In this document: positions 16,063-24,126 of the stretch, piece after piece
Layout of the letters: each line of letters begins with the position of its first letter
Numbering within the stretch: the first letter of the stretch is position 1
From: Flavobacteriales bacterium
GTDB taxonomy: Bacteria > Bacteroidota > Bacteroidia > Flavobacteriales_G > Salibacteraceae
Direction of reading: 5' to 3'
NCBI GenBank assembly: GCA_003499525.1
Contig: DNTB01000013.1
Span: forward strand, 1 to 25,407
Length of the DNA stretch: 25,407 bases
The notes under the pieces: model-generated
Told to the model about the DNA's origin: nothing
Database searches by the model: none
What the model saw: the letters and a program-made list of their open reading frames with translations, nothing else
Made by a program: the position numbers and the translations under genes

Positions 16063-16905
16063 TTAAGGAATCCATTTGATATTCTTAAAATCTGGTTTTC
16101 TTTTTTCCAGAAATGCGTTCCGGCCCTCTTTGGCTTCATCGGTCATGTAGGCCAAACGTGTTGCTTCTCCAGCAAATACCTGTTGACCTACCATTCCATC
16201 ATCGGCAAGATTAAAAGCGAACTTCAACATTTTAATCGAAGTTGGAGATTTTTCCAGGATCTCTTCAGCCCATTGAAAAGCGGTATCTTCCAGTTTATCA
16301 TGTTCAATGGAGGCATTTACCATACCCATTGCTACACCCTCGTCTGCAGAGTAGTTTCTTCCTAAAAAGAAGATTTCTCTTGCCTTTTTTTGCCCGACCA
16401 TTTTGGCGAGGTAAGCCGAGCCGTACCCGCCATCAAAACTTGTTACATCGGCATCGGTTTGTTTAAATATGGCATGTTCCTTGCTCGCTAAGGTAAGATC
16501 GCAGACTACATGAAGACTGTGTCCTCCTCCCACAGCCCAACCCGGAACCACGGCAATTACAACCTTGGGCATGAACCTTATCAAACGTTGAACTTCAAGA
16601 ATATTGAGACGGGGCATGCCGTCTTCGTCAATGTAACCTTGATGACCCCTTGCATTTTGATCTCCTCCCGAGCAGAACGAGTAGACCCCGTCTTTTGGCG
16701 AAGGTCCTTCAGCTGACAATAGGACAACACCTATAGAGGTATCCTCTCGGGCGTCTAAAAAGGCTTGATATAATTCTCCTACAGTTTTAGGACGAAAAGC
16801 GTTTCTAACTTCCGGTCTATTGAATGCTATGCGTGCTACGCCTTCGCTTTTGGCATAGGTAATGTCCTCGAAATCCCGAACTTTATTCCAATTTGGTAAT
16901 CCCAT
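16063..16905 (-). CDS. menB: 1,4-dihydroxy-2-naphthoyl-CoA synthase, bicarbonate-independent type
   Basis: A crotonase-fold enzyme of 280 residues that closes the ring of o-succinylbenzoyl-CoA in menaquinone synthesis. Oxyanion-hole and active-site blocks are FCSGGDQNARG (78-88), PGWAVGGGHSLHVVCDL (121-137) and SFDGGYGSAYL (156-166). The segment FKQTDADVTSFDGG has aspartate D151 where E. coli MenB has glycine. In Mycobacterium MenB the equivalent aspartate replaces the bicarbonate cofactor, so this enzyme is predicted to be bicarbonate-independent. It starts 25 bases after ribH on the same strand. No other men genes are in the window. Confidence 0.95.
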   Translation of the reverse strand: MGLPNWNKVRDFEDITYAKSEGVARIAFNRPEVRNAFRPKTVGELYQAFLDAREDTSIGVVLLSAEGPSPKDGVYSFCSGGDQNARGHQGYIDEDGMPRLNILEVQRLIRFMPKVVIAVVPGWAVGGGHSLHVVCDLTLASKEHAIFKQTDADVTSFDGGYGSAYLAKMVGQKKAREIFFLGRNYSADEGVAMGMVNASIEHDKLEDTAFQWAEEILEKSPTSIKMLKFAFNLADDGMVGQQVFAGEATRLAYMTDEAKEGRNAFLEKRKPDFKNIKWIP

Positions 16906-16930
16906 ATTTAGGTCTAGGTTAAGTTAAAAG

Positions 16931-17437
16931 CTAGATTCTTTTGATTCTGTTGTAATCGTAACTCAATGAAATCATTTCGAGAACGGTCATAGCTGCCTCT
17001 ACGCCTTTATTGCCATGTTTTCCACCTGACCGGTCTATAGACTGTTGCAAGTTGTCGTCTGTTAGTACGCCAAAAGCTACCGGCTTATTATATTTCAGAC
17101 TAACATCTTTGATACCTTGACTTACCGCCTGGCTCACATAGTCAAAGTGACTGGTTTCTCCGCGAATAATTGAACCCAAACATACCACACCATGGACATT
17201 CCAAATTTCAAATGCCCATTGTGCACCCAAAGGAAGTTCGTAGGAGCCGGGCACTTGATACAGGTGAATATTTCCCTCTTTAAGTCCGGCTTTAACTAGA
17301 GTTTCAACGGCCCCATCTGCGAGCTTTTCAGTAATTTCCGAATTCCAGGTACTGCGAATTACTGCAATCTCCAATTCTTCTGGAAGATTTAATTTGTCAT
17401 AACTGACATTGGACAAATTCTTTCCGAAAGTGGCCAT
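16931..17437 (-). CDS. ribH: 6,7-dimethyl-8-ribityllumazine synthase
   Basis: Lumazine synthase of 168 residues, the penultimate step of riboflavin synthesis, condensing 3,4-dihydroxy-2-butanone 4-phosphate with the ribityl-aminouracil. Conserved blocks are VPGSYELPLGAQWA (62-75), LGSIIRGETSHFDYV (87-101) with catalytic H97, and FGVLTDDNLQQSIDRSGG. The length and motifs match the icosahedral-shell-forming family, although assembly state cannot be told. Its ATG shares a base with the stop of the upstream TPR gene (TAATG), indicating coupled translation. The menB gene follows after 25 bases. Confidence 0.96.
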   Translation of the reverse strand: MATFGKNLSNVSYDKLNLPEELEIAVIRSTWNSEITEKLADGAVETLVKAGLKEGNIHLYQVPGSYELPLGAQWAFEIWNVHGVVCLGSIIRGETSHFDYVSQAVSQGIKDVSLKYNKPVAFGVLTDDNLQQSIDRSGGKHGNKGVEAAMTVLEMISLSYDYNRIKRI

Positions 17438-18132
17438 TATTCGCTGAATTCACCTGCAAGTGCTTGAGCACGAGCGAGATATTTTTCGATATCTCTTGCC
17501 TCTGTTGAGTTTTGGTAATCTCGTTTAATGGTTTCGTAGTGTTTGGCAGCCTCTTTATATTCTCCTAATTCTTCAGCAATGAGTCCTGCTTTTTTCAAAT
17601 AGATAGGTGTAGTGAATTCATTTTCATAGGCCTTTGAAGCTTTCTCGTATTGAGATAATGCCTTTGGTAAATCCCCAAGCTGGGCGTAAGCGTCTCCAAT
17701 GGCACCCCAACGAACGGCTGAAGTCATTTTATCATCCGGATTGTATGATTTCAGAACATCTATGGCTTCCTCATACCGTTCCATATTGAGCAAGCAAACA
17801 CCAGCGTAGTATCTGGAAGTATTTCCAGCGGGAGTAGAACCATACTCCTCAGCAATTTCTTCGAAACCTATGTAACCCTGGGCTAAATCTCCCTCTAAAG
17901 CAAGACGAAAAGAATCCTGGCGGAACATACGTTGAGCTTTGAATATTTCCATTTCGGCCTCCTCGGCCAACGGAGGCAGGTACATATTGAAGTAGTAGTA
18001 AACCCCAAGCACTACTGCCAGAAGCGCACCAAGGGCAATGCCCAGAGATCTTTTGTTATCCTCGATAAACTTTTCGGCTTTACCATACGCTTCGCCAATA
18101 TTGATATCTTCTTCCTGCTGTTTTTTAGACAT
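17437..18132 (-). CDS. Membrane-anchored TPR protein
   Basis: A 231-residue protein with a short cytoplasmic N-terminus, one membrane helix (about 29-48, SLGIALGALLAVVLGVYYYF) and a periplasmic series of tetratricopeptide repeats (for example ARYAGVC-type and GDLPKALSQYEKASKAYENE units). It resembles YfgM/Tol-Pal-type TPR proteins in plan, but I cannot name it. The frame is open up to 18216, but that would run through the promoter region and into recF; the ATG at 18132 (MSKKQQEED) is preferred. It is the first gene of an operon with ribH (1-base overlap) and probably menB. Its function is unknown. Confidence 0.8.
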   Translation of the reverse strand: MSKKQQEEDINIGEAYGKAEKFIEDNKRSLGIALGALLAVVLGVYYYFNMYLPPLAEEAEMEIFKAQRMFRQDSFRLALEGDLAQGYIGFEEIAEEYGSTPAGNTSRYYAGVCLLNMERYEEAIDVLKSYNPDDKMTSAVRWGAIGDAYAQLGDLPKALSQYEKASKAYENEFTTPIYLKKAGLIAEELGEYKEAAKHYETIKRDYQNSTEARDIEKYLARAQALAGEFSE

Positions 18133-18150
18133 ACCTCGATTTTCGGGGTG

Positions 18151-18158
18151 CAAATATA
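18151..18158 (-). promoter_or_regulatory. -7 element of the TPR-ribH-menB operon
   Basis: The minus strand reads TATATTTG, an exact TANNTTTG match, 18 bases from the ATG at 18132. This supports that start over the longer frame. The nearest CAA on the plus strand is 26 bases further, slightly too distant for a -33 element. Confidence 0.5.
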
Positions 18159-18217
18159 ATCTTTTGGACTTACCTTGAATTGAGCAAACTCCATCTATTT
18201 CATGGGCAGGTTTCACC

Positions 18218-18225
18218 TAAATTTG
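18218..18225 (+). promoter_or_regulatory. -7 element of the recF operon
   Basis: The plus strand reads TAAATTTG, an exact TANNTTTG match, about 20 bases before the recF start at 18246. It diverges from the -7 element at 18151-18158, so the two operons share a compact control region. No clear TTG -33 element is seen. Confidence 0.45.
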
Positions 18226-18245
18226 GCCATTCGCATATGAATGAA

Positions 18246-19340
18246 ATGTACTTAAGGAAGCTATCTCTTCTGAATTTTAAAAATCACCCAGAACGTAATG
18301 CAGATTTTTCTGACCGTATTAATGCCATTGTAGGAGATAACGGCTCGGGTAAAACCAATTTGCTTGATGCGATCTACTATTTATCCTTTGGTAAAAGCTT
18401 TTTAAACCCCTTTGATTCGCAGAATACAACGCACGGGAGCGAGTATTTCATGATTCAAGGTTATTATTTTCGAAAAGGAAAGGATGAAAAACTGCATGTC
18501 GGATTTTCCAATCAGGGAAAAAAATTATGCAAGAAAAACGATAAAGCATATTCCAGATTGGCAGATCATATCGGTCATTTGCCTTTAGTAATTATCGCTC
18601 CATATGATACAGAACTCATACTTGGAGGAAGTGATTTGAGGCGAAAGTTTATGGACGGTATCATTGCTCAGTATGATAAAACTTATCTCGAGCACCTTCT
18701 ACACTACAAGAAGGCCTTAAAGCAGAGAAATAATCTCTTAAAGGCTTTTCGGGAACACGGCAGATTTGATGAATTGACCTTAAGTATTTGGAATGAACAC
18801 CTCATAGCCAATGGCGCTCCCATATTTGAAAAGAGGAAGCAACTCATGGATGAGATTTCTGAAATATTTGTCTCTACATATCAAGAGTTGTCGGGAGGTA
18901 AAGAGCGACCTTCGATACTTTACAGTTCTGAGCTTCATGATAATGATTTTGAAAAATTACTTTCTGAAGCTCTTCAGCGAGATCGCACTGCGATGAATAC
19001 AAGTGTAGGAATACATCGTGACGATCTGATTTTTGATCTTGAAGGTTATCCGATAAAAAAAACGGGATCACAGGGCCAACAAAAGACTTTTTTGCTTTCG
19101 TTGAAGCTTTCTCAATTCGATTTGATTCACAAAAAGCATGGAATTAAACCTATACTTCTTCTTGATGACATCTTTGATAAGTTGGATGAAAACCGAATAA
19201 AAGCCTTGTTGAGGATGGTCAGTGCGGATCATTTTGGACAGATTTTTATTTCAGATACGAATCAGCAGAGGGTGGAGCGCTGGTTTTCAGAGATTGAAAT
19301 TGAACCGAGGATACTAAAAATTGAAAGTGATGTCCATTAA
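18246..19340 (+). CDS. recF: DNA replication and repair protein RecF
   Basis: An SMC-like ABC ATPase of 364 residues that binds single-strand gaps and helps load RecA with RecO and RecR. It shows Walker A G30-DNGSGK-T37, the ABC signature region GSQGQQKTFLLSLKLSQ and Walker B PILLLDDIFDKLDENR. The frame is open upstream to a TTG at 18180 and there is also an ATG at 18237. The ATG at 18246 (MYLRKLSLLNFKNH) matches the family N-terminus, and the -7 element at 18218-18225 rules out the TTG start if it is real. It is followed by an overlapping DUF721 gene. Confidence 0.95.
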   Translation: MYLRKLSLLNFKNHPERNADFSDRINAIVGDNGSGKTNLLDAIYYLSFGKSFLNPFDSQNTTHGSEYFMIQGYYFRKGKDEKLHVGFSNQGKKLCKKNDKAYSRLADHIGHLPLVIIAPYDTELILGGSDLRRKFMDGIIAQYDKTYLEHLLHYKKALKQRNNLLKAFREHGRFDELTLSIWNEHLIANGAPIFEKRKQLMDEISEIFVSTYQELSGGKERPSILYSSELHDNDFEKLLSEALQRDRTAMNTSVGIHRDDLIFDLEGYPIKKTGSQGQQKTFLLSLKLSQFDLIHKKHGIKPILLLDDIFDKLDENRIKALLRMVSADHFGQIFISDTNQQRVERWFSEIEIEPRILKIESDVH

Positions 19341-19623
19341 GCGAAACGATATTTCAATAGGTGACGGCATTAAGGTTTTTCTTTCGAAATACCGATTGAC
19401 GAGAAAGTTTAATGAGCAAAAGATCAAGGAGATATGGCCTGAGGTCGTAGGAAAGAGTGTAGCTAATCACACAAGTTCACTTTCACTTCGCGGTTCTGCT
19501 TTATTGGTGGAGGTTGATTCTTCCATTGTCCGAAATGAGCTGCATTATGCCAAAAGTTCTGTTCTTGAAAAGCTAAATGAAGCTATTGGTGAAGATTGGG
19601 TTGATGAAATCAGGCTGAAATAA
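19330..19623 (+). CDS. DUF721/DciA-like protein
   Basis: A 97-residue protein of the DUF721 family, to which DciA (a loader of the replicative helicase DnaB) belongs. Family features seen are the N-terminal helix and the segment KIKEIWPEVVGKSVANHTSSLSLR, then LLVEVDSSIVRNELHYAKSSVLEKLNE. The frame opens at a TTG (19321); the ATG at 19330 (MSIKRND) is preferred. It overlaps the end of recF by 11 bases and ends at a strong terminator, so recF and this gene form a two-gene operon. A helicase-loading role is inferred from the family and the recF link, not shown. Confidence 0.82.
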   Translation: MSIKRNDISIGDGIKVFLSKYRLTRKFNEQKIKEIWPEVVGKSVANHTSSLSLRGSALLVEVDSSIVRNELHYAKSSVLEKLNEAIGEDWVDEIRLK

Positions 19624-19650
19624 AAAAAGCCCACATCATGCGGGCTTTTT
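19624..19650. terminator. Bidirectional terminator between DUF721 and lipoprotein genes
   Basis: AAAAAGCCC (19624-19632) pairs with GGGCTTTTT (19642-19650) around a 9-base loop. The stem is flanked by A on one side and T on the other, so it can stop transcripts from both directions. It lies directly after the DUF721 stop and 17 bases beyond the stop of the convergent lipoprotein gene. Confidence 0.85.
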
Positions 19651-19667
19651 CTTAGGTTATATTCCTT

Positions 19668-20249
19668 TTAGTAACCTCTTTGCTTTTCAAGCTTTTCCAT
19701 TTCAGCGTCGAAAGTTTCTTTAAATTTTTCGTAGTTGTAGTCTGCTTTGAGCAATTCTTCTTTTGAGAGGCGTTCATTATATTTTGCCAGGACTTCGTCA
19801 GCCGAAAGCTCTAAGGCTATGTATGTTTTGTACTTACCCTCTTTGGTTTTGGTTTGCTTTTCGCAAATAACCCGGATTCCCTGAAGAGTTTGATCTACAA
19901 CGGTACGGGCATTTTCCTGGAAAGTCTCCGTTACCTCTTCTTTGTTGTTGAATTCCGAAGATTTCACATAGTTATCACCTACGATTTTCATGGTAGATTC
20001 CATATCGGTAGCTAATTGTGCACGAGCATTGCTCATAGCTTTTTTCTTGGCGGTCATTTGGTCGAGCGACTCACCAATGGCATTTGATCGGAAAAATTTT
20101 TTGGAGGTGAAATAATCCTCACCAGAGCAATAAACTTCAACCAAAGTTTCGTCTTTAATGTCAACTTCCTTTTTCTTTTTGCAGCTTATCGAAGTTGCGA
20201 CAAGAACTGCTGAGGCCATTAAGAGGGGTAGTATGTTTCGAGTTTTCAT
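19668..20249 (-). CDS. Lipoprotein, LPP20-like
   Basis: This 193-residue protein has a lipoprotein signal (MKTRNILPLLMASAVLVATSISC) with acylated C23, followed by KKKK. The lipobox is loose, as often in Bacteroidota. The mature part is mostly helical and charged, with an alanine-rich segment (KKKAMSNARAQLATDMESTMK) like that of LPP20-family lipoproteins, which show repeated AxxxA spacing. The middle (TVVDQTLQGIRVICEKQTK to YIALELSADEV) also fits that fold. The function is unknown. A -7 element at 20293-20300 suggests its own transcription, although it also lies 48 bases after the glycosyltransferase on the same strand. Confidence 0.72.
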   Translation of the reverse strand: MKTRNILPLLMASAVLVATSISCKKKKEVDIKDETLVEVYCSGEDYFTSKKFFRSNAIGESLDQMTAKKKAMSNARAQLATDMESTMKIVGDNYVKSSEFNNKEEVTETFQENARTVVDQTLQGIRVICEKQTKTKEGKYKTYIALELSADEVLAKYNERLSKEELLKADYNYEKFKETFDAEMEKLEKQRGY

Positions 20250-20292
20250 AATATAAAATTTAAATTATTTACTTCTATAACAATCGATGTGC

Positions 20293-20300
20293 CAAAATTA
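20293..20300 (-). promoter_or_regulatory. -7 element of the lipoprotein gene
   Basis: The minus strand reads TAATTTTG, an exact TANNTTTG match, 44 bases from the ATG at 20249. It overlaps the stop codon of the upstream glycosyltransferase gene (20298-20300). No -33 TTG is seen at the expected distance. Confidence 0.4.
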
Positions 20301-21467
20301 GTTGTTCTGTATCAACTCGAGCAGTTTGGCGGTATTAGACTTCCAGGAAAACTTCTCCTTTACAAAGTTTTTAGCATTTTGTGTGATTTCATCACGAAGG
20401 TTTTGATCTGTTAGCAGGCTATGGATACATTGAATGAATTCTTCATTGCTATCGGCAACTAAAAGTTCATTGTTATGTTTCGCTCCTATGGGCTCAGCGG
20501 CCAATCTTGAGGTTACAACTGGAATTTCCATAGCCATAGCTTCCAAAATTTTGTTCTGCATGCCACTACCAATCTCCATTGGGGCGACAAAAACACGTGC
20601 AGAACTGTAAATGGGCTGGATTTTGGGAACCCAGCCGGTGATAATTACCTGATTGTTCTCCAGAGCTTTGACCGTTGCATGAGGTGTAGCACCAGCAATG
20701 GTCAGTTTTATTTCTGGAAAACTTTTCGATAGTTCTGGTAGAATTTCCTTTGCCAATCTTTTGGCAGCGCTAACGTTCGGAGGATAATTCATATTACCTG
20801 TAAAGAGTAGGTCTGTAGTTTTTTTTGCTAGTTGGTCTGGTGAAAAAGCTGCGAGATCGACCCCATTTTTTACAATATGAATTTCGTTACGGTCAATGTG
20901 ATGAATGTGTTCTCTGTCTTTTTTTGAGATAATAATCTTGTGTTTAAATATGTCAAAGACTTCAGCCTCGTATTTGGCCAGACGTTTTGATTCGAGCTTG
21001 AAAAGGGGTTGCAACAAAAATGTTGTTTTGGATATCCGTCTGTTTGCACCTTCCGAAAATGCGTCCATATAGTCTAGTGTAATGGGAAAAATTGAGTATT
21101 TCTTAAGGTATTCGGCTGTTCGGACGAGTTGTGTAAAGATATGGTTGGGCATCCACTTTTGGATGATTCGGTCTAGCTCCTTTCTTGTTTTAGTCTGGTA
21201 GAAGTAATTGATTTGCAGGGGTTTGGAATCAAAAAGGCCAAATACAAGACTCAAAAGAATTTTAAATCTGCTCAACCTTAAAAAGTGCACTTCGGTGCAG
21301 AATGATTCTAATTTTTCCATGGCTTCAGGATGTGGAGGCCTATCGGTAAGACACACCAGGCAGATTTCGTGACATTTGCTCAGCTCCTGTAACTGATAGT
21401 ATGCTCTTAGTTTATCGCCCTTTTCCAGAGGCCACGGTATCCGGGATAATAATACAAGTATCCTCAT
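20298..21467 (-). CDS. GT4-family glycosyltransferase (second of a pair)
   Basis: A 389-residue GT-B glycosyltransferase. The N-terminal domain starts MRILVLLSRIPWPLEKGDKLRAY, with the glycine/lysine loop usual for acceptor-side GT4 domains. The C-terminal domain carries the nucleotide-sugar part: LLFTGNMNYPPNV, TIAGATPH, ITGWVPKIQPIYSSARVFVAP and the late motif GSGMQNKILEAMAMEIPVVTS, a variant of the GT4 E-x7-E site. It should add a sugar to a lipid-linked or polysaccharide acceptor at the cytoplasmic membrane face. Its ATG overlaps the stop of its 389-residue neighbour (ATGA). Donor and acceptor are unknown. Confidence 0.87.
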   Translation of the reverse strand: MRILVLLSRIPWPLEKGDKLRAYYQLQELSKCHEICLVCLTDRPPHPEAMEKLESFCTEVHFLRLSRFKILLSLVFGLFDSKPLQINYFYQTKTRKELDRIIQKWMPNHIFTQLVRTAEYLKKYSIFPITLDYMDAFSEGANRRISKTTFLLQPLFKLESKRLAKYEAEVFDIFKHKIIISKKDREHIHHIDRNEIHIVKNGVDLAAFSPDQLAKKTTDLLFTGNMNYPPNVSAAKRLAKEILPELSKSFPEIKLTIAGATPHATVKALENNQVIITGWVPKIQPIYSSARVFVAPMEIGSGMQNKILEAMAMEIPVVTSRLAAEPIGAKHNNELLVADSNEEFIQCIHSLLTDQNLRDEITQNAKNFVKEKFSWKSNTAKLLELIQNN

Positions 21468-22633
21468 TTATTCAGCAAATTGCTTAGAACCTCATCTGCA
21501 CGTCTGATATCAAAATTCTTTCGGGCATAGTTCGACGCTTCTTTGGAAGCCATCTCCAGTTTCCGCCCAGATTTCGAGAAAAGTAATATAGCATTGTAAA
21601 AGTCTTCGGCTGTATCGCAAGTAACGGCAAAAGAATCATTGTTCAAAGCCATTCCTCCAAAAGAGCTTGTAGTTCCAATGACGGGAAGCCCCAATGCCAA
21701 AGCTTCAATATTTTTAATCCTTATCCCTCCAGCCTCGAAAAGTGGAACTACGAGAAGGTGATTCGTCCTGAGAAAGTCAATCATACTAGCCACTTCCCCA
21801 TGGATGTTGACTGTTCCGGAAGTAATATTTAAAGTATTGGATTTTAGACCTTTACCAGCAATGTTAAGCTCAATATCAGCACCGGAATCTTCTATCAATG
21901 GCCAACATTCTTCCAAAAACCACTTCATGCCAACAACATTTGGAAGCCAGTCCATAGAACCTACCATAGCTATTTTCAAAGGTCTGTTTCCCGTTGGTTT
22001 CCTCGGTTTATATTGAGCAAGATCAAGTCCGAAAGGGAGATAAGTGGATTGTATTCCTCGTTGGCTCAATATTTTCTGATCAGCGATACTGATAGTCGAA
22101 ATCTTTTGAAAATTCTTAAAAACTTCACTCTCGTATTGCTCCAATTTGTCAATAGATGAGTTCATAAACTTCTGTTGTAATGGACGAAGGGTGGTCATTC
22201 TTTTTTTCCATAACTCGGCTTCAAGATTGTGCGCTCTGTACAACAGAATCAAATCAGGGTAGTCCTTTAAAGCTTCCCTGTACAGGGTAGTAAACAAACC
22301 ATCAAAGATCACTCCCTCTATATTGTATTTCTCAATGATTCGTTGAAGTGCTGTACTCACTTTTTTGCTCTTATACCTCGACAGAATCCAGCCGTCGCTA
22401 TCAATAAGGGAGCTCAGATAGTTGGGAATTGATGGCTCACTTTTAAGTTTTATAGTTTGCTCATGTAAGAGCTTTAAAGGAAGCTTATGGTACGGATGTT
22501 TTTTACTCGAAAGGCTAAAAAGGATAAGCTCATTTTTTGTACGCAGTATCGATTTAGCCAGTTGCAGCATGGCGAGCGACCCACCGTCCTTAGGGGGGTA
22601 TGGAGGTTTATGACAGATCTGCAATATTCGCAT
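21464..22633 (-). CDS. GT4-family glycosyltransferase (first of a pair)
   Basis: A 389-residue GT-B glycosyltransferase beginning MRILQICHKPPYPPKDGGSLAM. The C-terminal domain has IAMVGSMDWLPNVVG, ELNIAGKGL, HLLVVPLFEAGGIRIKN and the motif RIKNIEALALGLPVIGT, the usual GT4 donor site. The linker region (LEQYESEVFKNFQKISTIS) resembles KYEAEVFDIFKHKIIIS of the next gene, so the two are probably old duplicates. It overlaps the 3' end of the lptG-like gene by 26 bases, in a cluster with an LPS-transport type permease. It may act on lipopolysaccharide or a surface glycan; that is inferred from neighbours only. Confidence 0.87.
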   Translation of the reverse strand: MRILQICHKPPYPPKDGGSLAMLQLAKSILRTKNELILFSLSSKKHPYHKLPLKLLHEQTIKLKSEPSIPNYLSSLIDSDGWILSRYKSKKVSTALQRIIEKYNIEGVIFDGLFTTLYREALKDYPDLILLYRAHNLEAELWKKRMTTLRPLQQKFMNSSIDKLEQYESEVFKNFQKISTISIADQKILSQRGIQSTYLPFGLDLAQYKPRKPTGNRPLKIAMVGSMDWLPNVVGMKWFLEECWPLIEDSGADIELNIAGKGLKSNTLNITSGTVNIHGEVASMIDFLRTNHLLVVPLFEAGGIRIKNIEALALGLPVIGTTSSFGGMALNNDSFAVTCDTAEDFYNAILLFSKSGRKLEMASKEASNYARKNFDIRRADEVLSNLLNK

Positions 22634-24071
22634 TCTTCTTCTTAAACAAGAGTTTAATGAGTTTGATTATCGGCGAAAATACCCTGGCGAGCTGTTCCAC
22701 AAGCTTGTTGTAAAATGTTGCGTCCAGCAAGACTGAATCCGTGGTGGATTTATAGGTAAGAAAAGCACCAACCGGTATCAGTACCAAAGTGGAAATCCAC
22801 ATTCCGATGAAACCTGGTAATTCTCCCTGTCGAACGAGTTTTTCACCAGACATTGAAATGATGTGATAGATAATAAAAATCAAAATGGAAATAACAACGG
22901 GCATTCCAAGCCCGCCTCTGCGAATGATCGCTCCAAGAGGAGCACCGACAAAAAAGAGAACGATGCAGGCAACTGAAAGGGTAAATTTACGATGCCATTC
23001 AATCACATGTCTGTTTATTCTTTCTTGTCTTACCCGCATTTCCTCGGCAATGGTCATGGAGTAGGTTTTGGCAGACCTTACGCTGTTTATGGCTGAGTTA
23101 TAGATATCTAATTTGTTCCGATAGGAAAGGTCAGAAAGCAAAGTGAGCGTATCAGCATCCAGAAGACTGTCCATGGTGTAGTTCGTATCGCTGTAGAACA
23201 AATGTCTCTTTTTCATAGCTTCAGAATAACTATCCAATCTGGTTTCCTTTTTAGAATCCAGGGAATCTATGGATGTTTGAAGTTGAGACAGGTTTAACAT
23301 TTGATAGTGGTCCTTAAAGAGGTCCTCATCGGTTCGGCTGAACTGAAAGGAGGATAGATCAAACCTCACCGTATGCTTGTCCATCGTCATAATGGCCAAG
23401 GGATAAGATTGCCCTTTAATTTCATCATAAGACTTCACTTTATTCAGCTCAAAAATCAAGGCTCCTCCATCACCAGACATGTACATTTTCCCTTTGTCTG
23501 CAAGAGTCACTCTTCGGTTTCCTTCACCAGACGAATGATCGAAAATCTGTACGCCAAATAATTCACCTGTTTCCTTATCCTTATCTCTTATCCGGATCAC
23601 ATAACCATCAATTCCATCATAAAAGACCCCCGGTTTGAATTCAAGGGCGGGTCGCTGGTGCATGATATCGTACAGGAGGGACTTGAACTTTAAGTTGGAA
23701 ACGGGCAGCAGGTAATTCGAATGATAGAATGCCAGACCGCTGAGAAACAAAACCAAAACAAACAAAGGTCTCATAATTCGGTTTACCGAAATTCCCGAAG
23801 ACTTCAATGCGACTAATTCATAATTCTCGCCCAGACTCCCCATGGTCATTATAGAGGATAGCAGAATTGCCAGTGGTAATGCCATCGAAACGAGCGAGGC
23901 CGAGGCAAAAAGAAATAGCTCTACCAAGACGTATACTTCCAGCCCTTTTCCCACCATATCTTCCAGGTAGTTCCACAGAAACTGCATCTCTAACACAAAA
24001 AGTGTTATAAAAAACGTCAGAACGAAAGGACCTATGTAGGTCTTGATAAGGAACAGGTCGAGCTTTTTCAA
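22608..24071 (-). CDS. LptF/LptG (YjgP/YjgQ)-family permease
   Basis: A 487-residue inner-membrane protein with N-terminal helices (from residue 10, FLIKTYIGPFVLTFFITLFV), a large extracytoplasmic domain (about 130-360) and a C-terminal helix group (from about 367, including GAPLGAIIRRGGLGMPVVIS). The motif LKSSGISVNRIMRP after the second helix is typical of the family. LptF and LptG extract lipopolysaccharide from the inner membrane with the ATPase LptB. The start codon is TTG at 24071: an in-frame TAA lies 18 bases upstream, no ATG or GTG occurs between, and the next ATG would remove the first helix. It is followed by two glycosyltransferase genes, the first overlapping by 26 bases. Confidence 0.88.
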   Translation of the reverse strand: MKKLDLFLIKTYIGPFVLTFFITLFVLEMQFLWNYLEDMVGKGLEVYVLVELFLFASASLVSMALPLAILLSSIMTMGSLGENYELVALKSSGISVNRIMRPLFVLVLFLSGLAFYHSNYLLPVSNLKFKSLLYDIMHQRPALEFKPGVFYDGIDGYVIRIRDKDKETGELFGVQIFDHSSGEGNRRVTLADKGKMYMSGDGGALIFELNKVKSYDEIKGQSYPLAIMTMDKHTVRFDLSSFQFSRTDEDLFKDHYQMLNLSQLQTSIDSLDSKKETRLDSYSEAMKKRHLFYSDTNYTMDSLLDADTLTLLSDLSYRNKLDIYNSAINSVRSAKTYSMTIAEEMRVRQERINRHVIEWHRKFTLSVACIVLFFVGAPLGAIIRRGGLGMPVVISILIFIIYHIISMSGEKLVRQGELPGFIGMWISTLVLIPVGAFLTYKSTTDSVLLDATFYNKLVEQLARVFSPIIKLIKLLFKKKNANIADLS

Positions 24072-24126
24072 ATCCTTTTTCTTCGTTTACGAATTGCGGA
24101 AGAATAGGTTGAATGCGAAAGTACAA

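Noticed and set aside
18133..18216. 28-residue upstream extension of the TPR protein
   Set aside because: It would cover the -7 element at 18151-18158 and run towards the recF promoter; the ATG at 18132 is better placed.
18180..18236. TTG start of recF with a 22-residue extension
   Set aside because: RecF proteins begin close to MYLRKL, and a -7 element lies inside the extension.
23818..24126. Minus-strand open frame of 102 residues starting before the lptG-like gene
   Set aside because: It overlaps the first helices of the permease in a different frame and shows no family features. I considered a frameshift at the permease start, but the permease N-terminus is intact from the TTG.
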